Positions 18,537 to 27,529 of a stretch of 64,000 nt of DNA are shown here, in pieces; the first letter of the stretch is position 1, and the number at the start of each line of letters is the position of its first letter. Position numbers and translations under genes: made by a program. Source of the stretch: Porphyrobacter sp. IPPAS B-1204 (GTDB lineage: Bacteria; Pseudomonadota; Alphaproteobacteria; Sphingomonadales; Sphingomonadaceae); the NCBI GenBank assembly GCA_003724185.1, contig RHGM01000001.1, forward strand, positions 1,386,001 through 1,450,000, read 5' to 3'. The notes under the pieces are model-generated. The model did not search any database. It was not told the origin of the DNA and was given only the letters and a program-made list of their open reading frames with translations.

Positions 18537-20420
18537 TCACCTGCATTTTATTGCCGTCAAATATTCTTCGCCGAGCATTTCGGCTAATACGGCTGGGCTG
18601 GTGGGATGGCTCCAATAATAACCTTGACCAAAATCAAACCCGATATCACGCACTATTGCGAAAGCTTCTCGGCTTTCTACCCCCTCTACGACTGATAGGA
18701 TCCCCAATCCTTTAGTCATGTGCCGAATAGCTTTCAGGACTTCGATTCGAGGGTCGTGTCGCTGCAATCCGATGACGAAGCCTTTGTCGATTTTCAGGGT
18801 CTGCACATCCAATTCGATCAAGCTATTGAGGCTCGCAAACCCAGTGCCAAAATCGTCAAGAGAGACGGCAACCGACAACTCGGACAGTTCCTTAAGAACT
18901 GTGAGATGGTGTGATCCTTCTTGCCACGCGATATTCTCGGTGATTTCGATTTCGAGACAATGATGTGGAAGCCCGCTGCGCTGCAATATGTTTTTCAATT
19001 CATGAACATAATCGGACGTAACTATCTGAAGCGGGAAAGCATTGACGCAAACAATCAAGTCTAACGAATAACGCCGATTCCACTCGGCGACCTGCCGGCA
19101 GGCTGTTTCCAGAACCCAGCGGCCGACCTTGCGGGAATGTTCCAGACCACACAAAACATCCATGAATTGTGAAGGCTCAAGCAATCCCCGCGTAGGGTTT
19201 TGCCACCGCAGCAACACTTCAACCTTGACGATAGCCCCGGTGCGAAGATCAACGATTGGTTGGTATAGCAGCACAAAGTCACGATCTGGCCTTGCTGCCA
19301 GCAATTCCTGCGCTGTTTCATGACGCTGAAGCGCCTTTCTGCGCAGGTCGGGGCTATACTGACGCGCTTCCTCTCTCTCGGCCTTGGAGGTGAGAAGCGC
19401 AAGATCGGCATTGGCTGCGAGCACATCGGCAGTGACGCCATCATGAGGGGCAAACGTCGTGCCTACACGCATATCAACCCGCGCGCCTTGGCCCTGAAGG
19501 GTGAACGGCTCGCCCAGGGTAAGGCGCATCTTGGCAATCAATGTTTTGATGGCTTGCTCAGCGTGAGGGTCAACCAGCACTACGGCGAATTCATCGCCGC
19601 CGATCCGAAAAAATTCGGCACCATTCATTTCAATCCCACGCCAGCGCTGCACAATTTGACGCAGCAACCGGTCGCCCTCCACGTGCCCATATTTTTCATT
19701 GATGCTCTTGAACCGGACAAGATCGATCATCGCCACACAGGTTTCAGCACCAAACTGTTGGCCGCGCCTAAGAGCATCCTCGATTGCCAAGTGGAAGGCG
19801 CGCCGATTGGGTGCACCAGTCAGATCATCATGCATGACCTGATGGCTCAATTGATGAACCGCTTTTTCCAATTCAGTTCGTGTGTAGATGATCTCACGGT
19901 TGGCTGCTGCGCGCGCAAGGATTGTGCCCACCGCTCCTGCCGTCGCGATAAGGATACGGATTACTTCAGGGGGAAACGGGCTGGCGAACTTTACCCTGTC
20001 AAATCCGACGAAACCTACGATTGAGCCATCCCATTGCAAGGGCACCAGCAAAAGTCCCAGAATGCCCTGCATCGCCATGAGTTCGCGCAAGTCGGGGTCA
20101 AGATCGAAGTCGTCCATTGAGGGTACGTGCAGTATTTCGCCACGTTCAAACCCGTCACGCCAAGGCGCGATGATATCCATCGGCATATCTTGCAGAACAT
20201 CCATCATGGGAGCGACGCCATCGCCGCACCATTCGTGGGTATTGTCCAGCCGATCTCCGGGCCTGCGTTCGAACACATAGGCACGGTCCACGCCGCTCAG
20301 CGCACCCATTCCAGCCAGTATGTTATCAATTGCGGTCTGCGCAACAGATACATGCGCTGAAAGCGCATCGGCCAGAATCTCCACAGCATTAGCTTGTTGC
20401 TCAAGACTTCGCGCTGACAC
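18537..20420 (-). CDS. GAF-GGDEF-EAL cyclic-di-GMP turnover protein
   Basis: A 627-residue cytoplasmic signalling protein: a GAF-like sensor (about residues 1-175), a GGDEF diguanylate cyclase domain (about 190-350, with intact GGDEF at 274-278) and an EAL phosphodiesterase domain (about 370-620). The EAL signature reads EVL (401-403); the metal-site motifs ITEN, DDFGTG and the VEGVES segment are present. No RxxD inhibitory site is seen five residues before GGDEF. The second acidic position of the cyclase metal-site motif (IDLVRFK) is Val instead of Asp. Either activity or both could be retained. It stands alone, with intergenic DNA on both sides. Confidence 0.92.
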   Translation of the reverse strand: MSARSLEQQANAVEILADALSAHVSVAQTAIDNILAGMGALSGVDRAYVFERRPGDRLDNTHEWCGDGVAPMMDVLQDMPMDIIAPWRDGFERGEILHVPSMDDFDLDPDLRELMAMQGILGLLLVPLQWDGSIVGFVGFDRVKFASPFPPEVIRILIATAGAVGTILARAAANREIIYTRTELEKAVHQLSHQVMHDDLTGAPNRRAFHLAIEDALRRGQQFGAETCVAMIDLVRFKSINEKYGHVEGDRLLRQIVQRWRGIEMNGAEFFRIGGDEFAVVLVDPHAEQAIKTLIAKMRLTLGEPFTLQGQGARVDMRVGTTFAPHDGVTADVLAANADLALLTSKAEREEARQYSPDLRRKALQRHETAQELLAARPDRDFVLLYQPIVDLRTGAIVKVEVLLRWQNPTRGLLEPSQFMDVLCGLEHSRKVGRWVLETACRQVAEWNRRYSLDLIVCVNAFPLQIVTSDYVHELKNILQRSGLPHHCLEIEITENIAWQEGSHHLTVLKELSELSVAVSLDDFGTGFASLNSLIELDVQTLKIDKGFVIGLQRHDPRIEVLKAIRHMTKGLGILSVVEGVESREAFAIVRDIGFDFGQGYYWSHPTSPAVLAEMLGEEYLTAIKCR

Positions 20421-21046
20421 GGCACATCCCTTCAGGCCTCCGGCGATGAAGGGTTTTGCCCTAAAGTCTCGTAAATCGTCAGGTAGGGATCAATGTCCCT
20501 GCCGTTTCAATGGCCGCAAAGGGGTCGGTTTGTGAATTTCGGCTCTTGGCGAGAAACCGGCCGAAGCTGCCAGGCAGGTTCCGGGTCTGCGCTTTTCCCC
20601 GGCTCATGACTGGGAATGGGTGGTGAGTTGCCCCTTCGTCATCCCAGCGAAAGCTGGGACCTAGGGCCTCATCATGCAGCGCTCGCCGCCCTGGGCCCCA
20701 GCTGCTGGGGTGAGAAGATGGCACAAACGGGGTCGCTTCCTCATCGGCAGGTTTTGACGGGCCGCGAGCGATTGCCGGCATTTCCTACCCGAATTGCTGC
20801 GGTTACCGTCGCCGTCCGGTTCTTTCCCATTGTTCTGCCAGGCCTGCGAGGCCGTTTGACGCGCGAGGCGCAATAAAGGCCTCCGTTCCCCTGTCCGTCC
20901 GCTTGCCAAAATGGGCATCAGGTCGCTGGAATCGCTTCGTAATTTGAAATGCGGCAAAGCGGACAGGGTGTCACCTTTGTCCGCTTCGGGGCCAAACAGG
21001 AAAGGCGGCGTTCGCCAGCAAGTGCGGCGGGGCGGGCCCGCCCTGG
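20421..21046. other. 626-bp intergenic region with REP-like element and hairpin
   Basis: No convincing gene. It holds a pair of palindromes (20638-20715) and a 9-bp perfect inverted repeat with a 12-base loop (20957-20965 with 20978-20986) that may terminate the gene ending at 21047. The octamer gtccgctt occurs repeatedly between 20890 and 20990. Confidence 0.6.
20638..20715. repeat. REP/REPIN-like palindrome pair
   Basis: Two related palindromes, CCCAGC-gaaa-GCTGGG (20643-20658) and CCCCAGC-t-GCTGGGG (20696-20710), stand in opposite orientation about 40 bp apart. Such hairpin pairs are typical of interspersed intergenic repeats in alphaproteobacteria. Only one copy is seen in this window. 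Confidence 0.6.
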
Positions 21047-22009
21047 CTAAGCCTTGCGCGCCTTGGCCCGCTCGTTCGCTGCGCCGAAGCGGCCATGCTT
21101 GCGGTAACGCAGCATCCACTTGTCAAGGAACAGGCCCAGCGGCTTGGGCTCGATCCCCAGTTCGGCAAAGCCGCGTGCGCCGGGTGCCACCGTGCTGCCG
21201 GGCTTGAGCAGCGTCCACTGGTCGCGGCTCATCGGGGTGCCGGGCAGCGCGGCAAAGGTCGCGCTGAGGCCATCGGAAACCGCGATAAAGCGCCGCTTGC
21301 GCCCCTGAGCCTCGGCGATCCGTTCGTGAATTGCCATCATGGTCAGCTGCTCCGGCCCGCCCAGTTCATAGATGTGGCCGCCGTGCAGTTCCGGATGCTC
21401 CAGCGCCGCCGCCACCGCCTCGGCCACATCATCGACATAGACCAGTTGCAGCTTCGCCTCCGGCCCGAACACCGGGAGCACCGGGAGCATCTCGATCATC
21501 CCGCCAAACAGGTTGAGGAAATTGTCGTCCTTGCCGAACACGATGGAGGGGCGGAGCACGGTGGCCTTGGGGAAGCCTTCGAACACCCGCGTCTCGCCCA
21601 GCGCCTTGCCGCGCGCATAGGCGGTGGGCGAAGCGGCATCCGCGCCGATCGCGCTGATGTGGACCAAGGATTTGACCCCATTGGCCTGCGCCAGCCGCGC
21701 CATGGTGCCAGGCGCCTCGCCCATCAGCTTTTCCAGATCACCGGCGAAGGCACCGACCAGATTGACCACATGGCTCGCCCCGTCCAGCGCGGCGGCGACA
21801 TGATCCTCGCGGGTGATGTCGCACGGCATCATCTGCAGCTGGCCCAGATTGGCGAGCGGTTTCAGATCCTGCGCCTTGAAAGGCGAGCGGCTGGCCAGCC
21901 GGAGCCGGGCCCCCCGCGCCAGCAGGGTCTGCGCGACATAATTGCCGATATAGCCGGTGCCGCCGAAAATCGTGATCAGCTGGCCGGAAAGCGGGGAGGA
22001 TGTGGGCAT
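21047..22009 (-). CDS. NDUFA9-like NAD(P)-binding SDR (complex I NDUFA9 subunit family)
   Basis: A 320-residue atypical SDR with the Rossmann motif ITIFGGTGYIGNYV (residues 12-25), lacking a clear YxxxK. This is the pattern of the NDUFA9 / NmrA-like group that in alphaproteobacteria is annotated as a complex I accessory homologue. It probably binds NADPH and may act in quinone or lipid metabolism rather than as a true complex I subunit. It is preceded by 340 bp of non-coding DNA up to the tRNA-Leu gene and lies outside the island. Confidence 0.82.
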   Translation of the reverse strand: MPTSSPLSGQLITIFGGTGYIGNYVAQTLLARGARLRLASRSPFKAQDLKPLANLGQLQMMPCDITREDHVAAALDGASHVVNLVGAFAGDLEKLMGEAPGTMARLAQANGVKSLVHISAIGADAASPTAYARGKALGETRVFEGFPKATVLRPSIVFGKDDNFLNLFGGMIEMLPVLPVFGPEAKLQLVYVDDVAEAVAAALEHPELHGGHIYELGGPEQLTMMAIHERIAEAQGRKRRFIAVSDGLSATFAALPGTPMSRDQWTLLKPGSTVAPGARGFAELGIEPKPLGLFLDKWMLRYRKHGRFGAANERAKARKA

Positions 22010-22353
22010 GGTGTGCTTGCTCTTGCTGGCTGGGTGCGTTGCCGTGCGTTGTGCTGGCGGCGCTTTGCGTCAACGCGGGCGGAGAGGCAAGGGTTCCGAT
22101 GCTCCGATGCTCAGCTTTGCAGGGTGAGCCGTGCGGGCATGGCATAGCGGGCTGGCGCGGACCGCCCCTAGCCCCTGCCAGACCCCATGCCGGCGCGCAG
22201 CGGAGTGAGCGCTTCAGGCCGCTGCCTGGCGCACCCGGTTTGCTGACGAAGCGCGTCGCAATCCAAAGCGATGTTTGCATTGACAGCCTATCCACCCCCG
22301 GCTAATGGCCCGCCCCTACCCAGCCTCCGGCGACGACGACCGGAAGCATCCGT
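22010..22353. other. Intergenic region between the NDUFA9-like gene and tRNA-Leu
   Basis: 344 bp in which I see no credible gene. It should hold the divergent promoters of the NDUFA9-like gene and of tRNA-Leu. No clear repeat or hairpin stands out. Confidence 0.5.
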
Positions 22354-22440
22354 GCCCAGATGGCGGAATTGGTAGACGCACCGTCTTCAGGTGGCGGCGC
22401 TCGCAAGGGCGTGGAGGTTCGAGTCCTCTTCTGGGCACCA
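22354..22440 (+). tRNA. tRNA-Leu (anticodon CAG)
   Basis: An 87-nt class II tRNA. The acceptor stem GCCCAGA pairs with TCTGGGC, followed by discriminator A and encoded CCA. The anticodon stem CCGTC/GGCGG encloses the loop TTCAGGT, with CAG at 22388-22390. The long variable arm (cgctcgcaagggcg) is typical of leucine tRNAs, and the T-arm GGTTCGAGTCC is intact. The integrase gene begins 180 bp downstream, and the sequence from the tRNA 3' end onward is repeated at 57.7 kb, so this gene is the insertion site of the island. Confidence 0.97.
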
Positions 22441-22546
22441 AAACTCCTGCGGGAGTGGCATCAAAAACCTTGAAAAAACCCCAGAATTCTGCCATTTTTG
22501 GCTGGATTTTGATGCCGCGTGTTTCACGCTGTTTCAGGCCGTGCCC
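22433..22546 (+). repeat. Left attachment-site repeat (attL) of the genomic island
   Basis: From the last bases of tRNA-Leu onward, about 114 bp match the segment at 57708-57818. A 34-bp core at 22506-22539 is identical to 57778-57811. A small ACTCC-TGCG-GGAGT hairpin just after the tRNA (22443-22456) is also largely shared. The offset between the cores is 35,272 bp. Confidence 0.85.
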
Positions 22547-22555
22547 CCACAATCA

Positions 22556-22614
22556 GGGGCATGGAGCGGGGCATATGCCCCCACATGCCCCTTTCTTGCG
22601 AAAGGTCATGCCCC
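22556..22614 (+). promoter_or_regulatory. Cluster of five ATGCCCC/GGGGCAT sites upstream of the integrase
   Basis: Five copies of the heptamer ATGCCCC lie in 59 bp, two inverted and three direct. They include the perfect palindrome ggggcatatgcccc (22568-22581), and the last copy abuts the integrase start. The position suits integrase or excisionase arm-type sites, or autoregulation of int. Confidence 0.45.
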
Positions 22615-22617
22615 CAA

Positions 22618-23820
22618 ATGTCACTGACAGCCTTGCAAATCCGAGCTTTTTCGCCCGGTGCTACCGCCTACAAGCGCGCCGATGAGCGCGGCCTCTACCT
22701 CGAAATCTTCCCCAACGGCTCGAAGCTCTGGCGGCTGAAGTATTATGTAGGCGGCAAAGAAAAGAGGATCGCTCTTGGAGCCTGGCCGGAAGTTAGTCTT
22801 CAGGCGGCCCGCCTCGAGCGGGACGAACTCAGGCTGCGTATTGCCAAGGGCGAAGACCCAGCTTTGACGCGAAAGAAGAACAAGGCGACGGCCAAAATCA
22901 GCGCCGCCAACACCTTCGAGTCGGTCGCGCGCGAGTATATCGAAATCAAGATGGTCGGCGAAGGCCGCGCCGAGGCCACCCTGCTCAAGGCTCGCTGGTT
23001 CCTAGACCTGCTCAAGCCAGCGATCGGGCACATGCCGATTTCGGATGTCGACCCGCAGATGATGCTGGCACCGCTCAAGAAGCTGGAGGCGCGAGGCAAC
23101 CGCGAGACCGCCAAGAAGTGCCGCTCCTTCGCAAGCCGGGTGTTCCGCTATGGCGCCGCCACTGGCCGGTGCACCACGGATCCGACGGCAATCCTCAAGG
23201 GCGCACTGCTAACGCCGCAGGCGCGCCACTACGCAGCGATCCTCGAACCGGAGAAGCTGGGCGAACTGCTTCGCGCCATTGACGCGTTCGAATGCTACCC
23301 GATCACCAAGCTGGCGCTGAAGGTTGCCCCGCACATTTTCGTGCGCCCGGGCGAGATGCGGCATGGCGAATGGCAGGAAATCGACTTCGAGAAGGCCATT
23401 TGGACCATCCCTGCGGGCAAGATGAAGGCGCGGCGCACCCACGCCGTGCCTCTGTCACGCCAGGTGCTTGAACTGCTCACAGAGCTGAAGGCGATTACCG
23501 GGGGGCAAGGCTACATCTTCCCAGCCTTCCACACCCGGCTGCGCCCGATGAGCGAGAACACGATCAACTCGTCGTTTCGCCGCATGGGCTACAGCAAGGA
23601 CGAGATGACCGCGCACGGGTTCCGGTCAACGGCTTCGACCCTGCTCAACGAAAGCGGGCTATGGCATCCCGATGCCATCGAACGCGCGTTGGCCCACGGC
23701 GACAGCAACGCCATTCGCGGAACCTACAATCGGGGCCAGTACTGGGATGAGCGAGTCAAAATGGCGCAGTGGTGGAGCGACTATCTGAATGATCTTCGAC
23801 GCGCGAAGGCCCCAGGTTAG
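22618..23820 (+). CDS. Tyrosine recombinase / island integrase (DUF4102-type, P4-like)
   Basis: A 400-residue integrase that should insert and excise the island at tRNA-Leu. The N-terminal DUF4102 arm-binding domain (about 1-90, with GLYLEIFPNGSKLWRLKY) precedes a SAM-like core-binding domain (about 95-190) and the catalytic domain. The catalytic residues are Arg243 (VRPGE), Lys268 or Lys270, His333 and Arg336 (HGFR), His360 and nucleophile Tyr370 (TYNR). I start at the ATG at 22618 because family members begin with this SLTALQIRAF-type motif; 33 upstream in-frame codons overlap the repeat region. Catalytic residues are intact, so the element may still be mobile. Confidence 0.92.
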   Translation: MSLTALQIRAFSPGATAYKRADERGLYLEIFPNGSKLWRLKYYVGGKEKRIALGAWPEVSLQAARLERDELRLRIAKGEDPALTRKKNKATAKISAANTFESVAREYIEIKMVGEGRAEATLLKARWFLDLLKPAIGHMPISDVDPQMMLAPLKKLEARGNRETAKKCRSFASRVFRYGAATGRCTTDPTAILKGALLTPQARHYAAILEPEKLGELLRAIDAFECYPITKLALKVAPHIFVRPGEMRHGEWQEIDFEKAIWTIPAGKMKARRTHAVPLSRQVLELLTELKAITGGQGYIFPAFHTRLRPMSENTINSSFRRMGYSKDEMTAHGFRSTASTLLNESGLWHPDAIERALAHGDSNAIRGTYNRGQYWDERVKMAQWWSDYLNDLRRAKAPG

Positions 23821-23875
23821 TGCATCCCCGGCGAATGCTCGCCGGTGTGACCATTTAGGACGATGATTCTAGTGT

Positions 23876-25852
23876 CTACACCCGAGCTATCCGTTCATCG
23901 AGCCAATGCAGGGCTCGTCGATGCATGGCGACGTCGCTAGGCTCCAAGTGTTTTGCGTGCGCGTCAGGCCGGTCGTTCACAATCCCGGCGTACTCGTTGA
24001 ACGCCGTTTTGTCGCCGAAGATGCGTTCGAACATCTGCCAGTGCTTGTTGATAATGGCCACGAGCTCTAACCAAAACAGCTTATCCGCGATCGCCTCCAG
24101 GTTAAACGGCTCCAATTCTACTCGACGCTTCTGGGAGAGAGCAAGAAGAAGTGAGGTTTTGGCAGATGGACCATCTTTTGTTGAGAGCGCCGACATACGA
24201 AGAAAATTGATGACCAAAGAGCGCAGAGCGCGCTCCATTGTGTTGCGGCGATACGAAATGCCCGCCAACTCTTCGGCCCATTCGCTAACGAGGGGCCTGC
24301 TCTCCTCTCGCGGTTCGGTGCCTGCTTCGAGCAGAGGGACATCTTCGGCCACCATCGTTAATGCCATGCGCATCATAGTCCCAGATATCTCTCCTCGGCT
24401 GTTGGTGACACCGTAGCGACACAGCGTGCGCTGCACGCCGCTGGGAAGGTCGGAGTTGTTTGTGAGAATTGAAAGAGACGCTGCGCGAAGCTCTGGATAG
24501 ACACGAAAGAGATGTTGCAACGCAACCTTAGCGAGTGCCGCGCCCTCATCTCGGCCGTAATCTTCGAGCATTGGCGAAACCACCGCCTGTTGAAGCAAAA
24601 CCGGCCTCGCCGCAGTCTCAATTTTTCCATGGATGGAGGAGCAAGCTTTTCTGATCCAAAAGGGCATGTCCGAGCAAAAAGAAGAGATTGCCTCCAGTGC
24701 TCCATCGTCGAACCTCAACCCGGCCATCGCGCCAATGTTCTTTATCATTGCGTTGGCAGCACCCCGGGGGAGCGGACTCAAGTATTCCTCAGGTATGAAG
24801 GCGAGCGCAGCATTCTCGGCGCCGTCGATGGACTCGACCGAGAACCATCGGCTGGATACGCCACTAACTAGAAGTGACACTTTGCGTTCGTCGCGGGCTG
24901 CAGCATGGTAAGCCGCGCGCACGTTGCGCCAGAACTCCACGAAGCCGGATCTCCACTGATTTGCTCCCCCGTTACTGGGTGTGATGTAGTCGATCTCGTC
25001 GAACACTAGGACAACTGGTCGGTCGAAATGGCCTAGGATTTCTTGAAAACTTCGCGCCGCGTCTGCCAGAGATAGGACTGATGGGCCGGCGTCAACTTCA
25101 GCATAAGCGCGCCCGCTATCCTTTAGGATGGATAACGATCTGGTAATGGCCTCCAATAGTCCGGCGGCAGTGAGGCCAAATACGTCGTCACGTTGGCAGT
25201 CTATAAAGACGGTCACCGCATCATAGTTGTCTTTCAACTCTGCCAGCACTCTGTGTAGGATCGAAGTTTTGCCGATCTTACGAATTCCGAAGCACGAGCG
25301 AATGTGACCAGATTGGAGTTTGCGCGCGAGTTCCTGAGCTTCTGAACGCCGTCCGAAAAATTGGGCATCGTTCGCAACGGGACCGGTAACGTCAAACGGA
25401 TCTTGGGTGAAGAACTCGAACGACAATAATCGCTCAAGCGCTTGCTCGCGAGGAAGCACGCCTGTCGAGGTATAGACAGGGATTACAGCAAGCCCGTTTT
25501 CCCGGCCCCACCTCTTGAGTTTGGCGTTGCCACGTGGATCTTGGTGAACAAATACACATAGGGTAGTTTCCAGGCGCCCATCTGACTCGTCAATGACACG
25601 CCGCGCAAACTGCACAGACCTCACTTGCTGATCAGAATAAATATTACCAATTACCAATATCTCTCGCTCTACTCCAAGTATGCTTTGAAGTCTTTTCGAT
25701 CCACGCGCGTACATGACGAAATATTCGCCAGTCTCAAATTGGCGCACGGCTTCTGAATTAATCACAAATAAGCCCGTGAAGGCGGAACTAGTTTCTGCCT
25801 TGAGTTTCTGCAATTGGTAACTCATCCAGTCCCTCGTCTTCTTGATCTTCAA
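23876..25852 (-). CDS. ORC/AAA-like STAND-type NTPase of unknown function
   Basis: A 658-residue protein. The N-terminal 160 residues form an unrecognised alpha/beta domain. A P-loop follows (GIRKIGKT, residues 189-196) with a Walker B VLVFDE (281-286) and a helical C-terminal region, the general plan of AAA-16/ORC-like or STAND ATPases. Such island-encoded NTPases with an unrelated N-terminal domain are frequent in antiphage defence loci, but no specific family is recognised. It stands alone on the minus strand just inside the integrase, and its base composition looks less GC-rich than the core genes. Confidence 0.75.
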   Translation of the reverse strand: MKIKKTRDWMSYQLQKLKAETSSAFTGLFVINSEAVRQFETGEYFVMYARGSKRLQSILGVEREILVIGNIYSDQQVRSVQFARRVIDESDGRLETTLCVFVHQDPRGNAKLKRWGRENGLAVIPVYTSTGVLPREQALERLLSFEFFTQDPFDVTGPVANDAQFFGRRSEAQELARKLQSGHIRSCFGIRKIGKTSILHRVLAELKDNYDAVTVFIDCQRDDVFGLTAAGLLEAITRSLSILKDSGRAYAEVDAGPSVLSLADAARSFQEILGHFDRPVVLVFDEIDYITPSNGGANQWRSGFVEFWRNVRAAYHAAARDERKVSLLVSGVSSRWFSVESIDGAENAALAFIPEEYLSPLPRGAANAMIKNIGAMAGLRFDDGALEAISSFCSDMPFWIRKACSSIHGKIETAARPVLLQQAVVSPMLEDYGRDEGAALAKVALQHLFRVYPELRAASLSILTNNSDLPSGVQRTLCRYGVTNSRGEISGTMMRMALTMVAEDVPLLEAGTEPREESRPLVSEWAEELAGISYRRNTMERALRSLVINFLRMSALSTKDGPSAKTSLLLALSQKRRVELEPFNLEAIADKLFWLELVAIINKHWQMFERIFGDKTAFNEYAGIVNDRPDAHAKHLEPSDVAMHRRALHWLDERIARV

Positions 25853-26103
25853 TTACGCTTTGATCCGGCTAGGTTGCGGTGTGCATCTGAGCAACGCCTG
25901 GGTCAAGCGGGAGCTCAACTTGTACGTGAGAAAAATCGAAGGATGGCAAATGCCTACGTAGAGCTGTTTGGCAGCAACTTGCGATCAAAACGTCATGTAA
26001 GCTGGATGGCTGGTATGAGCGCAACACCTTATGGCAGCGGTAGACCTTTCCAGTGAAGGCATTCGCCTTCAGTCGTTCGTTCGAGACCCTGATTAATGGG
26101 GCG

Positions 26104-26346
26104 CTAAGCGCCCGGCGGCCCTTCCTTCGCCTCGTCATCGATCGGCGTGCGCAGCACGATCCGGCCATTGATCGGCACGACCTCGAGCTGCAGCGACAGG
26201 CCCTTGCGGTCGCGGTGGAACCAGGCGGCTCCGACTTTGGTCCAGAAGGTTTTGTCGCCGCGATTGCTGACATGCCAGGCGATGAAATCCGGAGCCTTGG
26301 GCTCGGGCGCGGTAGTGTGTGCGGGTGCTTGGGACGTGCGGGCCAT
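26104..26346 (-). CDS. Small island-associated hypothetical protein
   Basis: An 80-residue protein starting at the ATG at 26344-26346, with a good aaaggaac ribosome-binding site. The N-terminus is Ala/Pro-rich (about 25 residues), followed by a compact segment with IAWHVSNRGDKTFWTKVGAAW that looks like a small folded domain. Proteins of this kind are common beside conjugative-plasmid and ICE genes in sphingomonads; function unknown. A longer frame to 26439 lacks a ribosome-binding site. Confidence 0.65.
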   Translation of the reverse strand: MARTSQAPAHTTAPEPKAPDFIAWHVSNRGDKTFWTKVGAAWFHRDRKGLSLQLEVVPINGRIVLRTPIDDEAKEGPPGA

Positions 26347-26551
26347 GAGATGTTCCTTTCGTGTTGGTGGCTCGTTGCACCAAACAGAAGGGCAGCGCGG
26401 CAAAGGGCGCGGGGTCATGTCAAACACGGGTGACTGCAAGGAACCGGCGCGGGCCGGACATTGACCCTCGCCCGCGCGCGGCCAGTGCGGGTGCTCAAAA
26501 CGAAGCGGCCAGACCGATGGACACCTAGGCTGCCCCCATCCCCCGATCCCA

Positions 26552-26959
26552 TCAGAACAGCGACAACTGCGCCTCCTCGCCAGCGACGAAAAGGACAGCC
26601 GGACCGGCCATCACAAGTTCCCGCCCGGCATGGCGCACGGTAATGCCGTCATAAAACCCCGCCTGATCATTGCGCGCATGATCTCCATCCCGACACCGAT
26701 CATGATAGCTGCGGGCTATGCCGCCATAGATGGAAGGGTGCACAAGCCGGTAGGCCTCGGCACCCGAAGGGCCGGTGCCGACACAGACCCAAAGCTCTCC
26801 GGCATATCGAAATGGCTTGCGGATGGGCTGACCCATGCCGATGCGGTCGGCGCTGTAGCTGGCCCGAATATCGCCTTCGCCAATCTGCTTCTCGCTGGCG
26901 TGGCACCACGCACCGAAAGCAAGGCGCGACGGTTGCACGGTGTGGGACAGGCGAGCCAT
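26552..26959 (-). CDS. ICE/plasmid-associated hypothetical protein
   Basis: A 135-residue soluble protein, not assigned to a named family. It is rich in aromatic residues and glycine (YAGELWVCVGTGPSG) and ends in a hydrophobic tail, AQLSLF. It lies one base downstream of the DUF3768 gene on the same strand, so the two are probably co-transcribed. Its position between the integrase-proximal NTPase and the DUF3768 gene is typical for the accessory genes of alphaproteobacterial integrative elements. Confidence 0.65.
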   Translation of the reverse strand: MARLSHTVQPSRLAFGAWCHASEKQIGEGDIRASYSADRIGMGQPIRKPFRYAGELWVCVGTGPSGAEAYRLVHPSIYGGIARSYHDRCRDGDHARNDQAGFYDGITVRHAGRELVMAGPAVLFVAGEEAQLSLF

Positions 26960-26960
26960 C

Positions 26961-27332
26961 TCAATACTCGCTCGCCAACATGATGGTCAGCACCCGGCGC
27001 GTCACGGAAGGATCGGCAGGGTCCTCGCTGCCAAACCGCAACGCGCGGTCATAGTGATCGATCTTCCAGAACACGGTCACGGCAACATCAACAGGCCGCA
27101 AGGTCGACCAGACACCGTCCAGCCCCTGATAGATCGCCCCGAAGTCGCGTTCGCCATAGGGATCATTGTCGGGCGTGAAGGCATCAAAGGTCTCGACCAG
27201 CTCGCGCAGCCGCGACTGGTCAGCCTCGGGCAAGGCCCGAATGCCCTCGGTCGCAACGACCACATTGGCAATGCCCATGGCCCGCCGCGCCAGATCATTG
27301 AGCCGCGCAATCCGCTCAGCCCGCGACAACAT
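26961..27332 (-). CDS. DUF3768 domain-containing protein
   Basis: A 123-residue protein with the DUF3768 signature: the early RIARLNDLARR segment, the middle DNDPYGERDFG and the near-terminal FWKIDHYDRALRFGSEDPAD followed by VTRRVLTIMLA. The family is found mostly on plasmids and integrative elements and has no known function. I start at the ATG at 27330-27332 because family members begin close to this helix; the frame opens 13 codons earlier but that part overlaps non-conserved sequence. The gene at 27341 ends eight bases upstream, so three small genes form one likely operon. Confidence 0.78.
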   Translation of the reverse strand: MLSRAERIARLNDLARRAMGIANVVVATEGIRALPEADQSRLRELVETFDAFTPDNDPYGERDFGAIYQGLDGVWSTLRPVDVAVTVFWKIDHYDRALRFGSEDPADPSVTRRVLTIMLASEY

Positions 27333-27340
27333 TGCGCCAC

Positions 27341-27529
27341 TCACGAAGCAATGCTCCCGCCGCATTCGCACAGACGAACCAGCTCGCCAAAATCCTCGCG
27401 CTCGCCAAGTTCGTCCGCCAGCTGCTGCACAGCTACCAGCGGCAAGCCATTGTCATGCGCCAGCATGCGCAGCCAGTCCTCGCGGCACTCGGCCCCGCAT
27501 GCGCGATAATTCAAGATCAGGTCACCCAT
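27341..27529 (-). CDS. Small hypothetical protein upstream of DUF3768
   Basis: A 62-residue acidic protein ([20 protein letters not shown] at the N-terminus), with a CxxxC pair and a C-terminal CECGG that could bind metal. The frame extends 100 codons further upstream, but that part runs through the hairpin-rich non-coding region and has the composition of a shadow frame. It precedes the DUF3768 gene with an eight-base gap. Function unknown. Confidence 0.5.
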   Translation of the reverse strand: MGDLILNYRACGAECREDWLRMLAHDNGLPLVAVQQLADELGEREDFGELVRLCECGGSIAS

